Positions 16,593 through 25,092 of a stretch of 64,000 bases of DNA are shown one piece after another. Origin of the DNA: Prochlorococcus sp. AG-418-D13 (lineage in GTDB: Bacteria > Cyanobacteriota > Cyanobacteriia > PCC-6307 > Cyanobiaceae); the NCBI GenBank assembly GCA_003214315.1, contig QCLU01000002.1:124001-188000 (forward strand), read 5' to 3'. Made by a program: the position numbers and the translations under genes. Every line of letters begins with the position of its first letter. Position 1 is the stretch's first letter. Under the pieces are notes generated by a model. It saw nothing but the letters and a program-made list of their open reading frames with translations, had not been told where the DNA came from and did no database searches.

Positions 16593-17879
16593 TTACTTTA
16601 CTATAGTTGGAATCTGGTCTATATCAGTTGTAGATGAGCGACTTAAGAAATTCTTATTCATCGCCCAACTTTTTGGCGTTTTTGTAATAGCCCATGTAAT
16701 TGCATTGTTATTAAATCTTTTATTTAATAAATCAATAGTTTTCATAAGATTTGCTGATTTTTTTAGGTCTTTCTGAGATTTGTAATTGATAACTGATTGC
16801 TGTAAATATTCGCTATTAGTTAAATCCTGCATTAAAACACCAGCTTTTGAAAATTTATATTCGGGATTATAAATTTCTTTAGATAATTCAACTACTATTT
16901 TTAAAATGCTGTTTGTATCGTCTGTTGCATTTGTAAGCTTTCTATGAGCACTTCTTTGATAATTTTGACTTGAATATTTACTGGTTCTGGCAAATACTCT
17001 AATATCAGATGATTGCAAATTCTGACTTCTCATTTTTTCAGATGCTTTTATTGCGTGAGTCGCCAGCGCTTGAGTTAAGTCTTCTAATTTTGTGACAGGA
17101 GTACTAAAACTCCTGCTTACCTGGATTTCTTTTTTTGATTTCTTGTTTTTTTCTATAGGCAGACATTTATAACCTTTCAGTTCTAATTGCAGTCTTTTCC
17201 CTACGATGCCTAATTTCTTAATGATTTCATTTTCTCCCATATCTCTTAGTTCTCTCGCATTTTTAATACCTTTACTTTGCAACCAATTAGAGGTTTGTTT
17301 CCCGACTCCCCATATCTTATCTATACTAATTCTTTTCAAATAATTATTCTCATTTTCGGTTCTAGCTAAATCAAATATTCCAGCTGAATAATCAATATTT
17401 TTAGCTAGTTTATTAGCAATTTTTGCTCTTACTTTATTTTCTCCTATTCCTACTGTTATGGTAATTCCTAGATTCTGATATATTAATGATCTTATGCTTC
17501 TTGCCCAGGAATATAGATTTTCATCATTAGGTCTAGAAATCGAGACGAATGCTTCGTCAATAGAATAAATTTCTATCTGTTCACAGTAGTTTTTCAGTAA
17601 ATTCATTAGTCTTCTGCTCATATCCCCATAAAGCGAGTAGTTTGAGCTTAAGACTGCTACATCTAATTTATTTAGTCTTTCTTTGACCTTAAAATACGGA
17701 GTTCCCATTTTAATTTTTAAAGCTCGCGCTTCAGGGCTTCTTGCAATGATACATCCGTCATTATTAGATAAAATTACTACTGGTTTATTTCTCAAATGAG
17801 GATTAATATTTTGTTCACATGACGCGTAAAAATTATTGGCATCTATAAGAGCTATTGCATCAATATTTGAAATTCTCAT
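16593..17879 (-). CDS. umuC: DNA polymerase V catalytic subunit UmuC (Y-family)
   Basis: Error-prone translesion polymerase that bypasses DNA damage with processed UmuD. The Y-family palm/finger motifs are present: ALIDANNFYASCEQ at residue ~10, the metal-binding YSIDEAFVSI near residue 105, and ITVGIGENKVRAKIANKLAK. A thumb HhH (IDKIWGVGKQTSNWLQSKGI) and the little-finger domain (IQVSRSFSTPVTKLEDL) follow. 428 residues, close to E. coli UmuC. The ATG at 17879 overlaps the umuD stop by four bases (ATGA), a translationally coupled arrangement. Confidence 0.96.
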   Translation of the reverse strand: MRISNIDAIALIDANNFYASCEQNINPHLRNKPVVILSNNDGCIIARSPEARALKIKMGTPYFKVKERLNKLDVAVLSSNYSLYGDMSRRLMNLLKNYCEQIEIYSIDEAFVSISRPNDENLYSWARSIRSLIYQNLGITITVGIGENKVRAKIANKLAKNIDYSAGIFDLARTENENNYLKRISIDKIWGVGKQTSNWLQSKGIKNARELRDMGENEIIKKLGIVGKRLQLELKGYKCLPIEKNKKSKKEIQVSRSFSTPVTKLEDLTQALATHAIKASEKMRSQNLQSSDIRVFARTSKYSSQNYQRSAHRKLTNATDDTNSILKIVVELSKEIYNPEYKFSKAGVLMQDLTNSEYLQQSVINYKSQKDLKKSANLMKTIDLLNKRFNNNAITWAITKTPKSWAMNKNFLSRSSTTDIDQIPTIVK

Positions 17880-18292
17880 AAATAGCTATGTATTGAATAA
17901 ATAACAACTCCCCATATCTGTACATCAATATGGTTTTTAAATCTAAAATCAGGATAATTATGATTTTCTGCTTTTAAATATAATTCATTATTTTTTATAG
18001 ATAATCTTTTTATTGTAAATTCTCCGTCTATCATTGCAATGATGATATTCCCTGGCCTGGCTGTTAAGCTCTTGTCTACTATTATTAAATCTTTATCTTT
18101 AATTCCTGCATTTATCATTGAGTCACCTTTAACTCTAAGAAAAAAAGTGCTAAACGGATTAGATATTAAATGTTCGTTTAAATCAATATTTTCTTCTGTA
18201 TAGTCATCTGCAGGAGAAGGAAACCCTGCTGATACCGAATCAGTTAATAAGGGGATTTTAAATTTTTTAGTAGTTGAATCAAAAGAATCCAA
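17876..18292 (-). CDS. umuD: UmuD, LexA-like self-cleaving DNA polymerase V subunit
   Basis: Forms polymerase V with UmuC after RecA-stimulated self-cleavage. The 138 residues have a likely Ala-Gly cleavage site in SVSAGFPSPADDY. The S24 peptidase dyad is present: Ser in VKGDSMINAGI (near residue 57) and Lys in GEFTIKRLSI (near residue 94). The start is TTG at 18292; no ATG lies upstream in frame before a stop. A palindrome resembling the cyanobacterial LexA box ends 13 bases before this start, so damage-inducible control of umuD-umuC and the gene behind them is likely. Confidence 0.95.
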   Translation of the reverse strand: MDSFDSTTKKFKIPLLTDSVSAGFPSPADDYTEENIDLNEHLISNPFSTFFLRVKGDSMINAGIKDKDLIIVDKSLTARPGNIIIAMIDGEFTIKRLSIKNNELYLKAENHNYPDFRFKNHIDVQIWGVVIYSIHSYL

Positions 18293-18304
18293 AGTTAAAT
18301 TGAT

Positions 18305-18318
18305 AGTATATATGTACT
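18305..18318 (-). promoter_or_regulatory. Putative LexA (SOS) box upstream of umuD
   Basis: AGTATATATGTACT fits the cyanobacterial LexA consensus I recall (RGTACNNNDGTWCB) at all but one position. It ends 13 bases before the umuD TTG, where it would cover the -10/transcription start region. The neighbouring TACTAT on the minus strand is a possible -10 element. The match to consensus is from memory. Confidence 0.65.
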
Positions 18319-18390
18319 ATATAGCAAAAAATCAAAAAATAGTTAGTTATTAAACTTTTATAGATTAATTTTAGATTGAATCTAATCTTT

Positions 18391-18807
18391 TTAAGAACGA
18401 TGGTAAGGGGAGTTGTTAGATATAGAAATAGCTCTATAGATTTGCTCGATTAGTATTAATCTAGCTAATTCATGAGGAAAAGTTAAAGGAGACAGGCTTA
18501 GTACAAGATCTGATTTTTCTTTTATATCTGAACCAACTCCATCAGTATCACCGATTAAGAAATTAATTTTTTTATTTTTAAAATTCAAGAGTAAGGAACA
18601 TAGTTCAACTGAATTAAACTTTTTCCCTTCTTCACTTAGGCAGATAATAATATTGTTATTGGATCTAAGATTATTTAAATTAAAAGTCTTTAACTCATTA
18701 ATAATAAGTTCAGGCATTCTTTTTTTGTATTGATTAATTCCATCTCTAATCCAAAGTTTCTTTATTTTGCCGATAGCATAAATTTCTAATCTATTACTCT
18801 GAAGCAT
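18391..18807 (-). CDS. rlmH: 23S rRNA (pseudouridine1915-N3)-methyltransferase RlmH
   Basis: SPOUT-family enzyme that methylates pseudouridine 1915 in helix 69 of 23S rRNA on assembled 70S ribosomes. The 138 residues show the family course: an N-terminal strand ([13 protein letters not shown]), the SAM-binding [12 protein letters not shown], the knot helix [19 protein letters not shown] and the invariant C-terminal PYHR. The glycine-rich motif reads GDTDGVG rather than the more usual GGxxG. ATG start at 18807. The ~98-base gap to umuD contains the LexA box. Confidence 0.93.
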   Translation of the reverse strand: MLQSNRLEIYAIGKIKKLWIRDGINQYKKRMPELIINELKTFNLNNLRSNNNIIICLSEEGKKFNSVELCSLLLNFKNKKINFLIGDTDGVGSDIKEKSDLVLSLSPLTFPHELARLILIEQIYRAISISNNSPYHRS

Positions 18808-18826
18808 AAGTAAATATTAAAACTAA

Positions 18827-19159
18827 TTATTCATCAAGAAGATAATTAAATTCATCATATAGTTCCTCTTCGGTTGTTAATTTCTTGGAAAAATTATCTG
18901 TTTTAGAATTCATATTAATTTGATTAATCTCACTTTCTCTTAGTGAATTATTAACGTTAGAAGTCTCCTCTAAAGATTCTGAACTATCAATTAACGAATA
19001 AAAAATTTTATTGGGATCTTCTGAATTAAGTGGATTGGTGATTAAATTATCATTATTAGTTATATTTGTGTAATTTTTTATATTTTTGCTTTCGTTATTT
19101 AAATTTTCCTTTTTTTTAAATTTATTGAGTTTATCTAAATTTTTTTTTGATAAGCTCAT
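18827..19159 (-). CDS. Hypothetical Asn/Ser/Glu-rich, probably disordered protein
   Basis: 110 residues of very low complexity. The N-terminus is Lys-rich (SLSKKNLDKLNKFKKKENL), the middle Asn/Ser-rich, and the C-terminus acidic (TTEEELYDEFNYLLDE). There are no cysteines, no membrane span and no recognisable domain. The short C-terminal acidic motif could be a binding helix. The ORF lies 19 bases upstream of rlmH on the same strand and is divergent from ksgA. I do not recognise it; it could be a lineage-specific gene. Confidence 0.6.
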   Translation of the reverse strand: MSLSKKNLDKLNKFKKKENLNNESKNIKNYTNITNNDNLITNPLNSEDPNKIFYSLIDSSESLEETSNVNNSLRESEINQINMNSKTDNFSKKLTTEEELYDEFNYLLDE

Positions 19160-19215
19160 GATATAAAGTATTAAATAAATTCATATTTAATTTAAACATA
19201 TTATTTATCTTTTAG

Positions 19216-20040
19216 ATGAATTCTAAAAACTATCATCAAAAAAAAAGATTTGGACAACACTGGTTGGTAAATAAAAAAATATTAGAAAAAATTAAAGAAA
19301 TTGCTGTTCTTAATGAAAATGACTTTATTTTAGAAATTGGTCCTGGTAAAGGAGCTTTAACCTCAAAGTTGTTAGATTCAGAAATTAAAAAATTACATGC
19401 AATTGAGTTAGATAAAGATTTAATAAATTTATTAAATGATAAATTCAATAATAATGATAAGTTTTCACTGCAGCAAGGAGATATTCTTTCTGTAAATTTA
19501 GATTCGATTAATAAGAAGATTACAAAAGTGATTGCAAATATTCCTTACAATATAACTGGCCCAATATTGGATATTTTCATAGGTCGATTGGGCATTATAA
19601 GAAACTATAATTACGAAAAAATAATATTTTTAATGCAGAAAGACGTTGTAGATAGGATTTTATCAAAAGAAGGTAGTCCCAATGCTGGGGCGCTTAGTAT
19701 AAGAATGCAACTTTTATCAAAAATAAAAAGAATATGTGATGTGCCGCCTTCATCATTTAGTCCGCCTCCAAAAGTTTTTTCTTCTTTAGTAGTTTTCGAA
19801 CCAATTAAAAATGATTTAAGATTAAATATTAGTTTAGAAAAATATATAGATAAACTTCTTCGAATTTCATTTAATTCAAGAAGAAAAATGCTTAGAAATA
19901 CTCTTAATTCAATACTTTCAAATGAAGAGATAAATGAATTATCTGAATCTTCAAAAGTTTGTTTTAATTTAAGACCACAAGATATTTCAATTGACCAATG
20001 GATTAAGCTTGCAGAAAATTGTATTAAAATTAAAAAATAA
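19216..20040 (+). CDS. rsmA: 16S rRNA dimethyladenosine transferase (KsgA/RsmA)
   Basis: Dimethylates the two adjacent adenosines A1518 and A1519 near the 3' end of 16S rRNA, a late checkpoint of 30S assembly. Motifs: N-terminal [14 protein letters not shown] motif [16 protein letters not shown], the acidic HAIELDKDL, and catalytic motif [30 protein letters not shown] and [10 protein letters not shown] lie in the C-terminal domain. 274 residues, ATG at 19216. ispE follows after 12 bases, a pairing common in bacteria. Confidence 0.97.
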   Translation: MNSKNYHQKKRFGQHWLVNKKILEKIKEIAVLNENDFILEIGPGKGALTSKLLDSEIKKLHAIELDKDLINLLNDKFNNNDKFSLQQGDILSVNLDSINKKITKVIANIPYNITGPILDIFIGRLGIIRNYNYEKIIFLMQKDVVDRILSKEGSPNAGALSIRMQLLSKIKRICDVPPSSFSPPPKVFSSLVVFEPIKNDLRLNISLEKYIDKLLRISFNSRRKMLRNTLNSILSNEEINELSESSKVCFNLRPQDISIDQWIKLAENCIKIKK

Positions 20041-20052
20041 AAATTTAAGTAT

Positions 20053-20988
20053 ATGCAAGATTTAGCTAAAACGAAAATTAATATAAAATCTCCTGCCAAA
20101 ATAAATTTGCACCTTGAAGTTATTGGTAAAAGAGAGGATGGATTTCATGAGTTAGCAATGATTATGCAAAATATCGATCTGTCTGATTATTTGGAATTTG
20201 AAATTAATAATGAAGGTTTAATTAAACTTGAGTCTGATTGCAATGATTTAAGCTTATCTGATGAAAACTTAATTGTTAAATCGGCAAATCTATTAAGGAA
20301 AAAATCAAATATAGATTACGGTGCGAATATATTTTTAAGGAAAAATATTCCAATTGGCGCAGGATTAGCTGGTGGATCCAGTAATGCAGCAGCAACATTA
20401 ATTGGTCTTAATAAGTTATGGGATTTGAACTTAGATCAAGAAACATTATGTTCATTAGCATCAACTTTAGGATCTGATATTCCCTTTTTTATAAATGGTG
20501 GTATTCAATTATGTTTTGGAAGAGGGGAAATTTTGGAGAAATTAGATTCAAACTTTGAATATGGAGTAATTCTTTTAAAAAATTCAAATGTATCAGTATC
20601 TACAGCTGAAACTTATAAAAAATATAGTAATAGATTTTGTGATCAATATCTTACTGATAGAGAAATGATTGAGAACATAAGAAAAAATTTAAGAGATAAT
20701 GGTTTAAATAACTTAAATTTTGATAATCAACATTTATCTATTAAAAATGATTTGCAGTTAGTTGTTGAAAATGAAAATGATTCTGTAAAGCAGGCATTAT
20801 ATTTACTTTCTAAATTAGAAAATTGTCTCACATTTTCAATGAGTGGATCAGGCCCTACATGCTTTGCACTCTTTAAAGATATAGAGACTGCTAAAAAAGA
20901 ATTAACTGCAAATTATAAATTGTTTAGAAATAAAGGTTACGATTCATGGGTTTGCACTTTCCTCGAAAAGGGAATAACATTCATTTAA
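20053..20988 (+). CDS. ispE: 4-diphosphocytidyl-2-C-methyl-D-erythritol kinase
   Basis: GHMP-family kinase that phosphorylates CDP-ME in the MEP isoprenoid pathway, which supplies carotenoids, phytol and quinones. Motif 1 is SPAKINLHLEVIGKREDGFHEL. The ATP-binding glycine-rich loop is NIPIGAGLAGGSSNAAATL near residue 100. Motif 3 is FSMSGSGPTCFALF near residue 270. 311 residues, ATG at 20053. dxs of the same pathway is at 43626 in this window but is not linked. Directly follows ksgA and precedes DUF3082. Confidence 0.97.
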   Translation: MQDLAKTKINIKSPAKINLHLEVIGKREDGFHELAMIMQNIDLSDYLEFEINNEGLIKLESDCNDLSLSDENLIVKSANLLRKKSNIDYGANIFLRKNIPIGAGLAGGSSNAAATLIGLNKLWDLNLDQETLCSLASTLGSDIPFFINGGIQLCFGRGEILEKLDSNFEYGVILLKNSNVSVSTAETYKKYSNRFCDQYLTDREMIENIRKNLRDNGLNNLNFDNQHLSIKNDLQLVVENENDSVKQALYLLSKLENCLTFSMSGSGPTCFALFKDIETAKKELTANYKLFRNKGYDSWVCTFLEKGITFI

Positions 20989-21012
20989 ATTTTTTTTGTA
21001 CAAAATTTTATT

Positions 21013-21315
21013 GTGGCTGATAATAGTAATGAGAATATTGAAAAAAACATTCCTGAAAAAGGACCATTAAATTTTATTGTAGGATCATTAACAAGTTTTT
21101 TATTATTTATATTTTTTTATTTTTTAAGTAATAAAATTGCAATTTATTTTTCATTACATAAACCATCTAATTCTTCTGAAATAGTCCAAAATATTTCTTC
21201 TAGTATTAATACCTTAATAATTGGATTATCTTTTTTGCTAACTTTCTCTTTTGCTTTTATAGGTATAGGACTTTTTATTGTATTTATTCGCAGTTTTTTT
21301 CTGAAGAAAAATTGA
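21013..21315 (+). CDS. DUF3082 family membrane protein
   Basis: A 100-residue protein with a short charged N-terminus and two predicted transmembrane helices (residues ~20-45 and ~68-95) separated by a loop (SLHKPSNSSEIVQNIS). The pattern GSLTSFLLFIFFYFLSNKIA..., then INTLIIGLSFLLTFSFAFIGIGL, fits the cyanobacterial DUF3082 family; its function is unknown. The start is GTG at 21013, 24 bases after ispE. It probably belongs to the ksgA-ispE transcript. Confidence 0.78.
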   Translation: MADNSNENIEKNIPEKGPLNFIVGSLTSFLLFIFFYFLSNKIAIYFSLHKPSNSSEIVQNISSSINTLIIGLSFLLTFSFAFIGIGLFIVFIRSFFLKKN

Positions 21316-21349
21316 ATTGCCAATATTATTAAAAAAACACTATTTTTGA

Positions 21350-21445
21350 ATGTCTTTACATGACTTAGGCCTTTTAGTCCTTTTGCTTTCACCTGGAATG
21401 ATTTTATCAATATTACTACTCATAACCTTCGCTGAAGGAGGTTGA
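21350..21445 (+). CDS. Possible 31-residue single-span membrane peptide
   Basis: The ORF is too short for the track. ATG at 21350 to TGA at 21443 encodes 31 residues: MSLHDLGLLVLLLSPGM, continuing into a hydrophobic ILSILLLITFAEGG. One transmembrane helix with a helix-breaking SPG in the middle fills almost the whole peptide. It sits between DUF3082 and pdhB on the same strand, in a gap that would otherwise be ~180 bases. Cyanobacteria use many peptides of this size in photosystem and cytochrome complexes. I do not match it to a named one such as PsaM, PetN or PsbX. Moderate support only. Confidence 0.5.
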   Translation: MSLHDLGLLVLLLSPGMILSILLLITFAEGG

Positions 21446-21494
21446 ATTATTCAAAGTGGTAGGATTATATATGTGATTAATTAGGTAATTAATT

Positions 21495-22478
21495 GTGGCT
21501 GGAACATTATTATTTAATGCTTTGAAAGAGGCAATTGATGAAGAAATGGCAAATGATGTAAATGTTTGCGTTATGGGGGAAGATGTTGGTCAATATGGAG
21601 GATCTTATAAGGTAACTAAGGATTTATATGAAAAATATGGAGAGTTAAGAGTCTTAGATACTCCAATAGCCGAGAATAGTTTTACCGGTATGGCTGTGGG
21701 TGCAGCAATGACTGGCTTAAGACCAATAGTAGAAGGAATGAATATGGGTTTTTTGCTTTTAGCTTTTAATCAGATATCAAACAATATGGGTATGCTTAGA
21801 TATACAAGTGGCGGAAATTATAAAATACCAGCAGTGGTTCGAGGACCTGGAGGAGTTGGTCGTCAACTTGGTGCTGAGCACAGTCAAAGACTTGAAGCAT
21901 ATTTTCATGCAGTTCCTGGCATAAAGATTGTTGCATGTAGTACACCCACAAATGCTAAAGGTTTAATGAAAGCAGCTATAAGAGATAATAATCCGGTTCT
22001 ATTTTTCGAACATGTTCTTCTATACAATTTGTCTGAAGAATTACCTGAGGGTGATTATACTTGCGCTTTAGATCAGGCTGACGTTGTAAAAGAAGGGAAA
22101 GATATTACTCTATTGACTTATTCAAGAATGAGACATCACTGCCTTAAAGCTGTTGAAGAATTAGAAAAAAAAGGAATAGATGTTGAGTTAATAGATTTAA
22201 TAAGTTTGAAACCATTTGATATGGAAACCATCTCAAAATCAATAAGAAAAACAAATAAAGTAATTATTGTTGAAGAATGTATGAAGACTGGAGGTATTGG
22301 TGCAGAATTAATTGCCTTGATAACAGAAGAGTGTTTTGATGATCTAGATGCTCGACCAATTAGATTATCTAGTCAGGATATTCCAACTCCTTATAATGGA
22401 AATCTTGAGAATTTGACAATAATCCAACCACATCAAATAGTTGAAAAAGTTGAACACTTAATTAGTGGGAGTATATAG
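21495..22478 (+). CDS. pdhB: Pyruvate dehydrogenase E1 component, beta subunit
   Basis: Forms the alpha2beta2 E1 heterotetramer that decarboxylates pyruvate with thiamine diphosphate and transfers acetyl to E2, feeding fatty-acid synthesis. The 327 residues show [47 protein letters not shown] and the transketolase C-terminal domain ([19 protein letters not shown]). The start is GTG at 21495. secD begins three bases after the stop, an arrangement that looks like one transcript. pdhA is not in this window. Confidence 0.96.
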   Translation: MAGTLLFNALKEAIDEEMANDVNVCVMGEDVGQYGGSYKVTKDLYEKYGELRVLDTPIAENSFTGMAVGAAMTGLRPIVEGMNMGFLLLAFNQISNNMGMLRYTSGGNYKIPAVVRGPGGVGRQLGAEHSQRLEAYFHAVPGIKIVACSTPTNAKGLMKAAIRDNNPVLFFEHVLLYNLSEELPEGDYTCALDQADVVKEGKDITLLTYSRMRHHCLKAVEELEKKGIDVELIDLISLKPFDMETISKSIRKTNKVIIVEECMKTGGIGAELIALITEECFDDLDARPIRLSSQDIPTPYNGNLENLTIIQPHQIVEKVEHLISGSI

Positions 22479-22481
22479 ACA

Positions 22482-23951
22482 ATGAAAAGAAGGCAAGGTT
22501 GGCTTTTTTTTATTATATTTTTACTTACTTTATCTGTTTATCTATTAATAAATTATCCCTTACAGTTGGGATTGGATTTACAAGGGGGTTCTCAACTTAC
22601 ACTTCAAATTATTAAAGAGGAAGGTAAGGTAACAAGGGATGAACTTGAAGCAGTTAATTCGGTTATAGATAAGCGCGTAAACAATTTAGGAGTTTCTGAG
22701 TCTAATTTGCAAACCCTCGGTGGAGATCAATTGATTTTAGAATTACCAGGCGAACAAAATCCATTAGTTGCTTCAAGGGTATTAGGTAAGACTGCTTTAT
22801 TAGAATTTAGAACCCAAAAAGAAGGAACATCTACAGATTTAAAAACCCTGCAACTACAGAGATTGAGTATTAAAGAATTAATTGAACGATATTCCTTTTC
22901 AGAAAAAAATCAAAATGATAATAATTTCTTAAAAGTTATTCAAGATGATCTTAAAGTTATAGAGCAAGAATTGAATTACTCATCTACTAGTAATGATTTA
23001 TATGGGAAGTTAATTGAAATCAAAAAATATGTTAATAAAGAAATTACAAATTTATTTATTAAAACAGATTTATCTGGTAAGGATCTTATTAACGCAGGAA
23101 GGAGACAAGAACAAACAAATAGTAATTGGGAAGTTTTATTGACTTTTAGTAATTTAGGAGGTGAAAAGTTTGCAGAAATTACAAAGTCAATTGCTGGCAC
23201 TAATCAACTATTGGCTATCATTCTAGATGGTGAATCAATAAGTGAAGCTAGTGTTGGTAATCAGTTTGCTATTACTGGCATTACTGGTGGATCAGCAACA
23301 ATAAGCGGCAATTTTAGTGCTGCAAATGCTAGAGAATTAGAAGTTCAACTTAAAGGAGGCTCATTGCCATTGCCAATTGAAATAGTAGAAACTAACACTG
23401 TAGGGGCTCTATTGGGATCCAAAAATATTTTAAAAAGTCTTTATGCAGCTATTAGTGGATTAATTTTTGTTGGTATATTTATGATTTTTAATTATAGAAT
23501 TCTAGGTTTCGTTTCAGTTCTGTCTCTAGTACTTTATGGTTTCTTTAACTTAGCCCTATATTCTTTAATTCCTGTAACTTTGACTTTACCTGGAATATCT
23601 GGGCTTATACTTAGCATTGGTATGGCTGTTGATGCAAATATTCTAATATTTGAGAGAATTAGAGAAGAATTATATGATGGCAATACTCTTACAAGATCTA
23701 TTGATAGCGGTTTTCAAAGAGCTAATTCATCCATAGTTGATGGTCATATTACAACTCTTCTAAGTTGTTTTGTATTGTTTTTATTAGGAACAAATTTTGT
23801 TAAAGGTTTTGCGGCAACATTAGGTATTGGAGTTCTAATAAGCTTGTTTACCTCATTAAATTGTTCTAAAACTATTTTGCGATTTTTTACAACATATCAA
23901 TCTTTAAGGCAAAAAAATCTCTATCTACCCAAGAATAATTTTTCAAATTAA
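22482..23951 (+). CDS. secD: Protein translocase subunit SecD
   Basis: RND-family membrane protein that with SecF uses the proton gradient to pull proteins out of the SecYEG channel. One N-terminal helix (residues ~6-25) is followed by the conserved LQLGLDLQGGSQLTLQ and a large periplasmic region. Five C-terminal membrane helices carry GMAVDANILIFERIREEL, the proton-relay motif, and the SIVDGHITTLLS segment. The P1 region contains a hydrophilic insertion of about 80 residues (DLKTLQLQRLS to KEITNLFIKT). 489 residues, ATG at 22482. secF follows after 22 bases. Confidence 0.96.
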   Translation: MKRRQGWLFFIIFLLTLSVYLLINYPLQLGLDLQGGSQLTLQIIKEEGKVTRDELEAVNSVIDKRVNNLGVSESNLQTLGGDQLILELPGEQNPLVASRVLGKTALLEFRTQKEGTSTDLKTLQLQRLSIKELIERYSFSEKNQNDNNFLKVIQDDLKVIEQELNYSSTSNDLYGKLIEIKKYVNKEITNLFIKTDLSGKDLINAGRRQEQTNSNWEVLLTFSNLGGEKFAEITKSIAGTNQLLAIILDGESISEASVGNQFAITGITGGSATISGNFSAANARELEVQLKGGSLPLPIEIVETNTVGALLGSKNILKSLYAAISGLIFVGIFMIFNYRILGFVSVLSLVLYGFFNLALYSLIPVTLTLPGISGLILSIGMAVDANILIFERIREELYDGNTLTRSIDSGFQRANSSIVDGHITTLLSCFVLFLLGTNFVKGFAATLGIGVLISLFTSLNCSKTILRFFTTYQSLRQKNLYLPKNNFSN

Positions 23952-23973
23952 ATTTTTTGTTTCTAATTTTCCA

Positions 23974-24888
23974 ATGAAATACAATCTTGAACTAATAAAA
24001 AATAAAAGAAAGATAATTGGTTTTTCAACTGTCCTTATTTTGTTAAGTCTTTTAGGAATTTTATATTCTACTTTTAATACTTCTTTTAAGAAACCTATAA
24101 ATTTAGGGATGGATTTTGTTGGGGGAAATGAACTAAGAATAGAGAGAGTTTGTGAAGCAGAATGTTCAGATTTTACCCCTGATTCAGTTTTAGAAAAGTT
24201 AAGAGAGATCTCTAAAAATAAAAACGTTTTAAATAATATTAAATTACAATTCCAAAATAATAGTAAATTAATTTCAATAAGAACCCCTTATTTGAGTATC
24301 GAAGAATCAAATAATCTTATCAATAATCTTGATAGTATTATTGGGCCTCTAAATTATGACAGTAAGGATTCAAGATTAATAGGTCCAAAGCTTGGTAAAA
24401 GATTACTTACTAATTGTGTTACTTCATTGTTAGTGTCTTTATTTGCAATATCTTTGTATATAACAATTAGATTTGATAAAAAATATGCATTATTTGCACT
24501 ATTAGCTTTATTTCATGATTTAGTAATTGTTTTCGGTATATTTTCCTGGTTGGGAATTATATTATCTGTCGAGGTAAATAGTTTATTTGCTGTTTCCTTG
24601 TTAACTATTGCCGGTTATTCTGTAAATGATACTGTTGTTATATTTGATAGAATTCGTGAGAATTTAAAATCTAAGAAAGCTGGCTATAACGAAACTATTC
24701 AATTATCAGTTAACGAATCATTTAGGAGAACAACGTTTACCAGTATTACAACCCTTTTCCCTTTATTAAGCATAATTTTGTTTGGATCTTACTCACTATT
24801 TTGGTTTTCTTTGTCCTTATCTTTAGGAATTATAGTTGGAAGTTATTCAAGTATTTTATTGGCTCCATCTTTGTTGCTGAAAGACTGA
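23974..24888 (+). CDS. secF: Protein translocase subunit SecF
   Basis: Partner of SecD. The N-terminal helix is followed by the hallmark INLGMDFVGGNELRIE, a short periplasmic domain with a Cys pair (VCEAECSDF), then five membrane helices. These include YSVNDTVVIFDRIRENL and SVNESFRRTTFTSITTLFPLLS, the SecF counterparts of the SecD relay motifs. 304 residues, ATG at 23974. A small membrane protein gene follows after 18 bases. Confidence 0.96.
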   Translation: MKYNLELIKNKRKIIGFSTVLILLSLLGILYSTFNTSFKKPINLGMDFVGGNELRIERVCEAECSDFTPDSVLEKLREISKNKNVLNNIKLQFQNNSKLISIRTPYLSIEESNNLINNLDSIIGPLNYDSKDSRLIGPKLGKRLLTNCVTSLLVSLFAISLYITIRFDKKYALFALLALFHDLVIVFGIFSWLGIILSVEVNSLFAVSLLTIAGYSVNDTVVIFDRIRENLKSKKAGYNETIQLSVNESFRRTTFTSITTLFPLLSIILFGSYSLFWFSLSLSLGIIVGSYSSILLAPSLLLKD

Positions 24889-24906
24889 GATTAACCTTCA
24901 AATTTT

Positions 24907-25089
24907 ATGAAATTAAATTACTATTTGATAATTTTATTTTCTTTAGTTTTAATAGATCTTTCTACTGAGATAAGAATATTATTTGATCATTTTACTTTTA
25001 GTTCACTATATTTTGCTATCGGTAAACATCCCTTAGCTTTCTTTATACTTTTTTCATACCCATATTTATATAAAAAATTAATTAAGTAG
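24907..25089 (+). CDS. Small two-span membrane protein, unknown
   Basis: 60 residues. A first hydrophobic helix (YYLIILFSLVLIDL), an acidic/polar turn (STEIRILFDHFT) and a second helix (PLAFFILFSYPYLY) end in a basic tail KKLIK, so both ends probably face the cytoplasm. The TEIRxLxDHFT and KHPLAF patterns look like a conserved picocyanobacterial family, from memory. ATG start 18 bases after secF on the same strand. It ends three bases from the convergent AI-2E-type gene. Function unknown. Confidence 0.65.
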   Translation: MKLNYYLIILFSLVLIDLSTEIRILFDHFTFSSLYFAIGKHPLAFFILFSYPYLYKKLIK

Positions 25090-25092
25090 TTT

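Noticed and set aside
19611-20099. 162-residue minus-strand ORF across ksgA and ispE
   Set aside because: Mirror of two confident plus-strand genes; composition fits an antisense reading.
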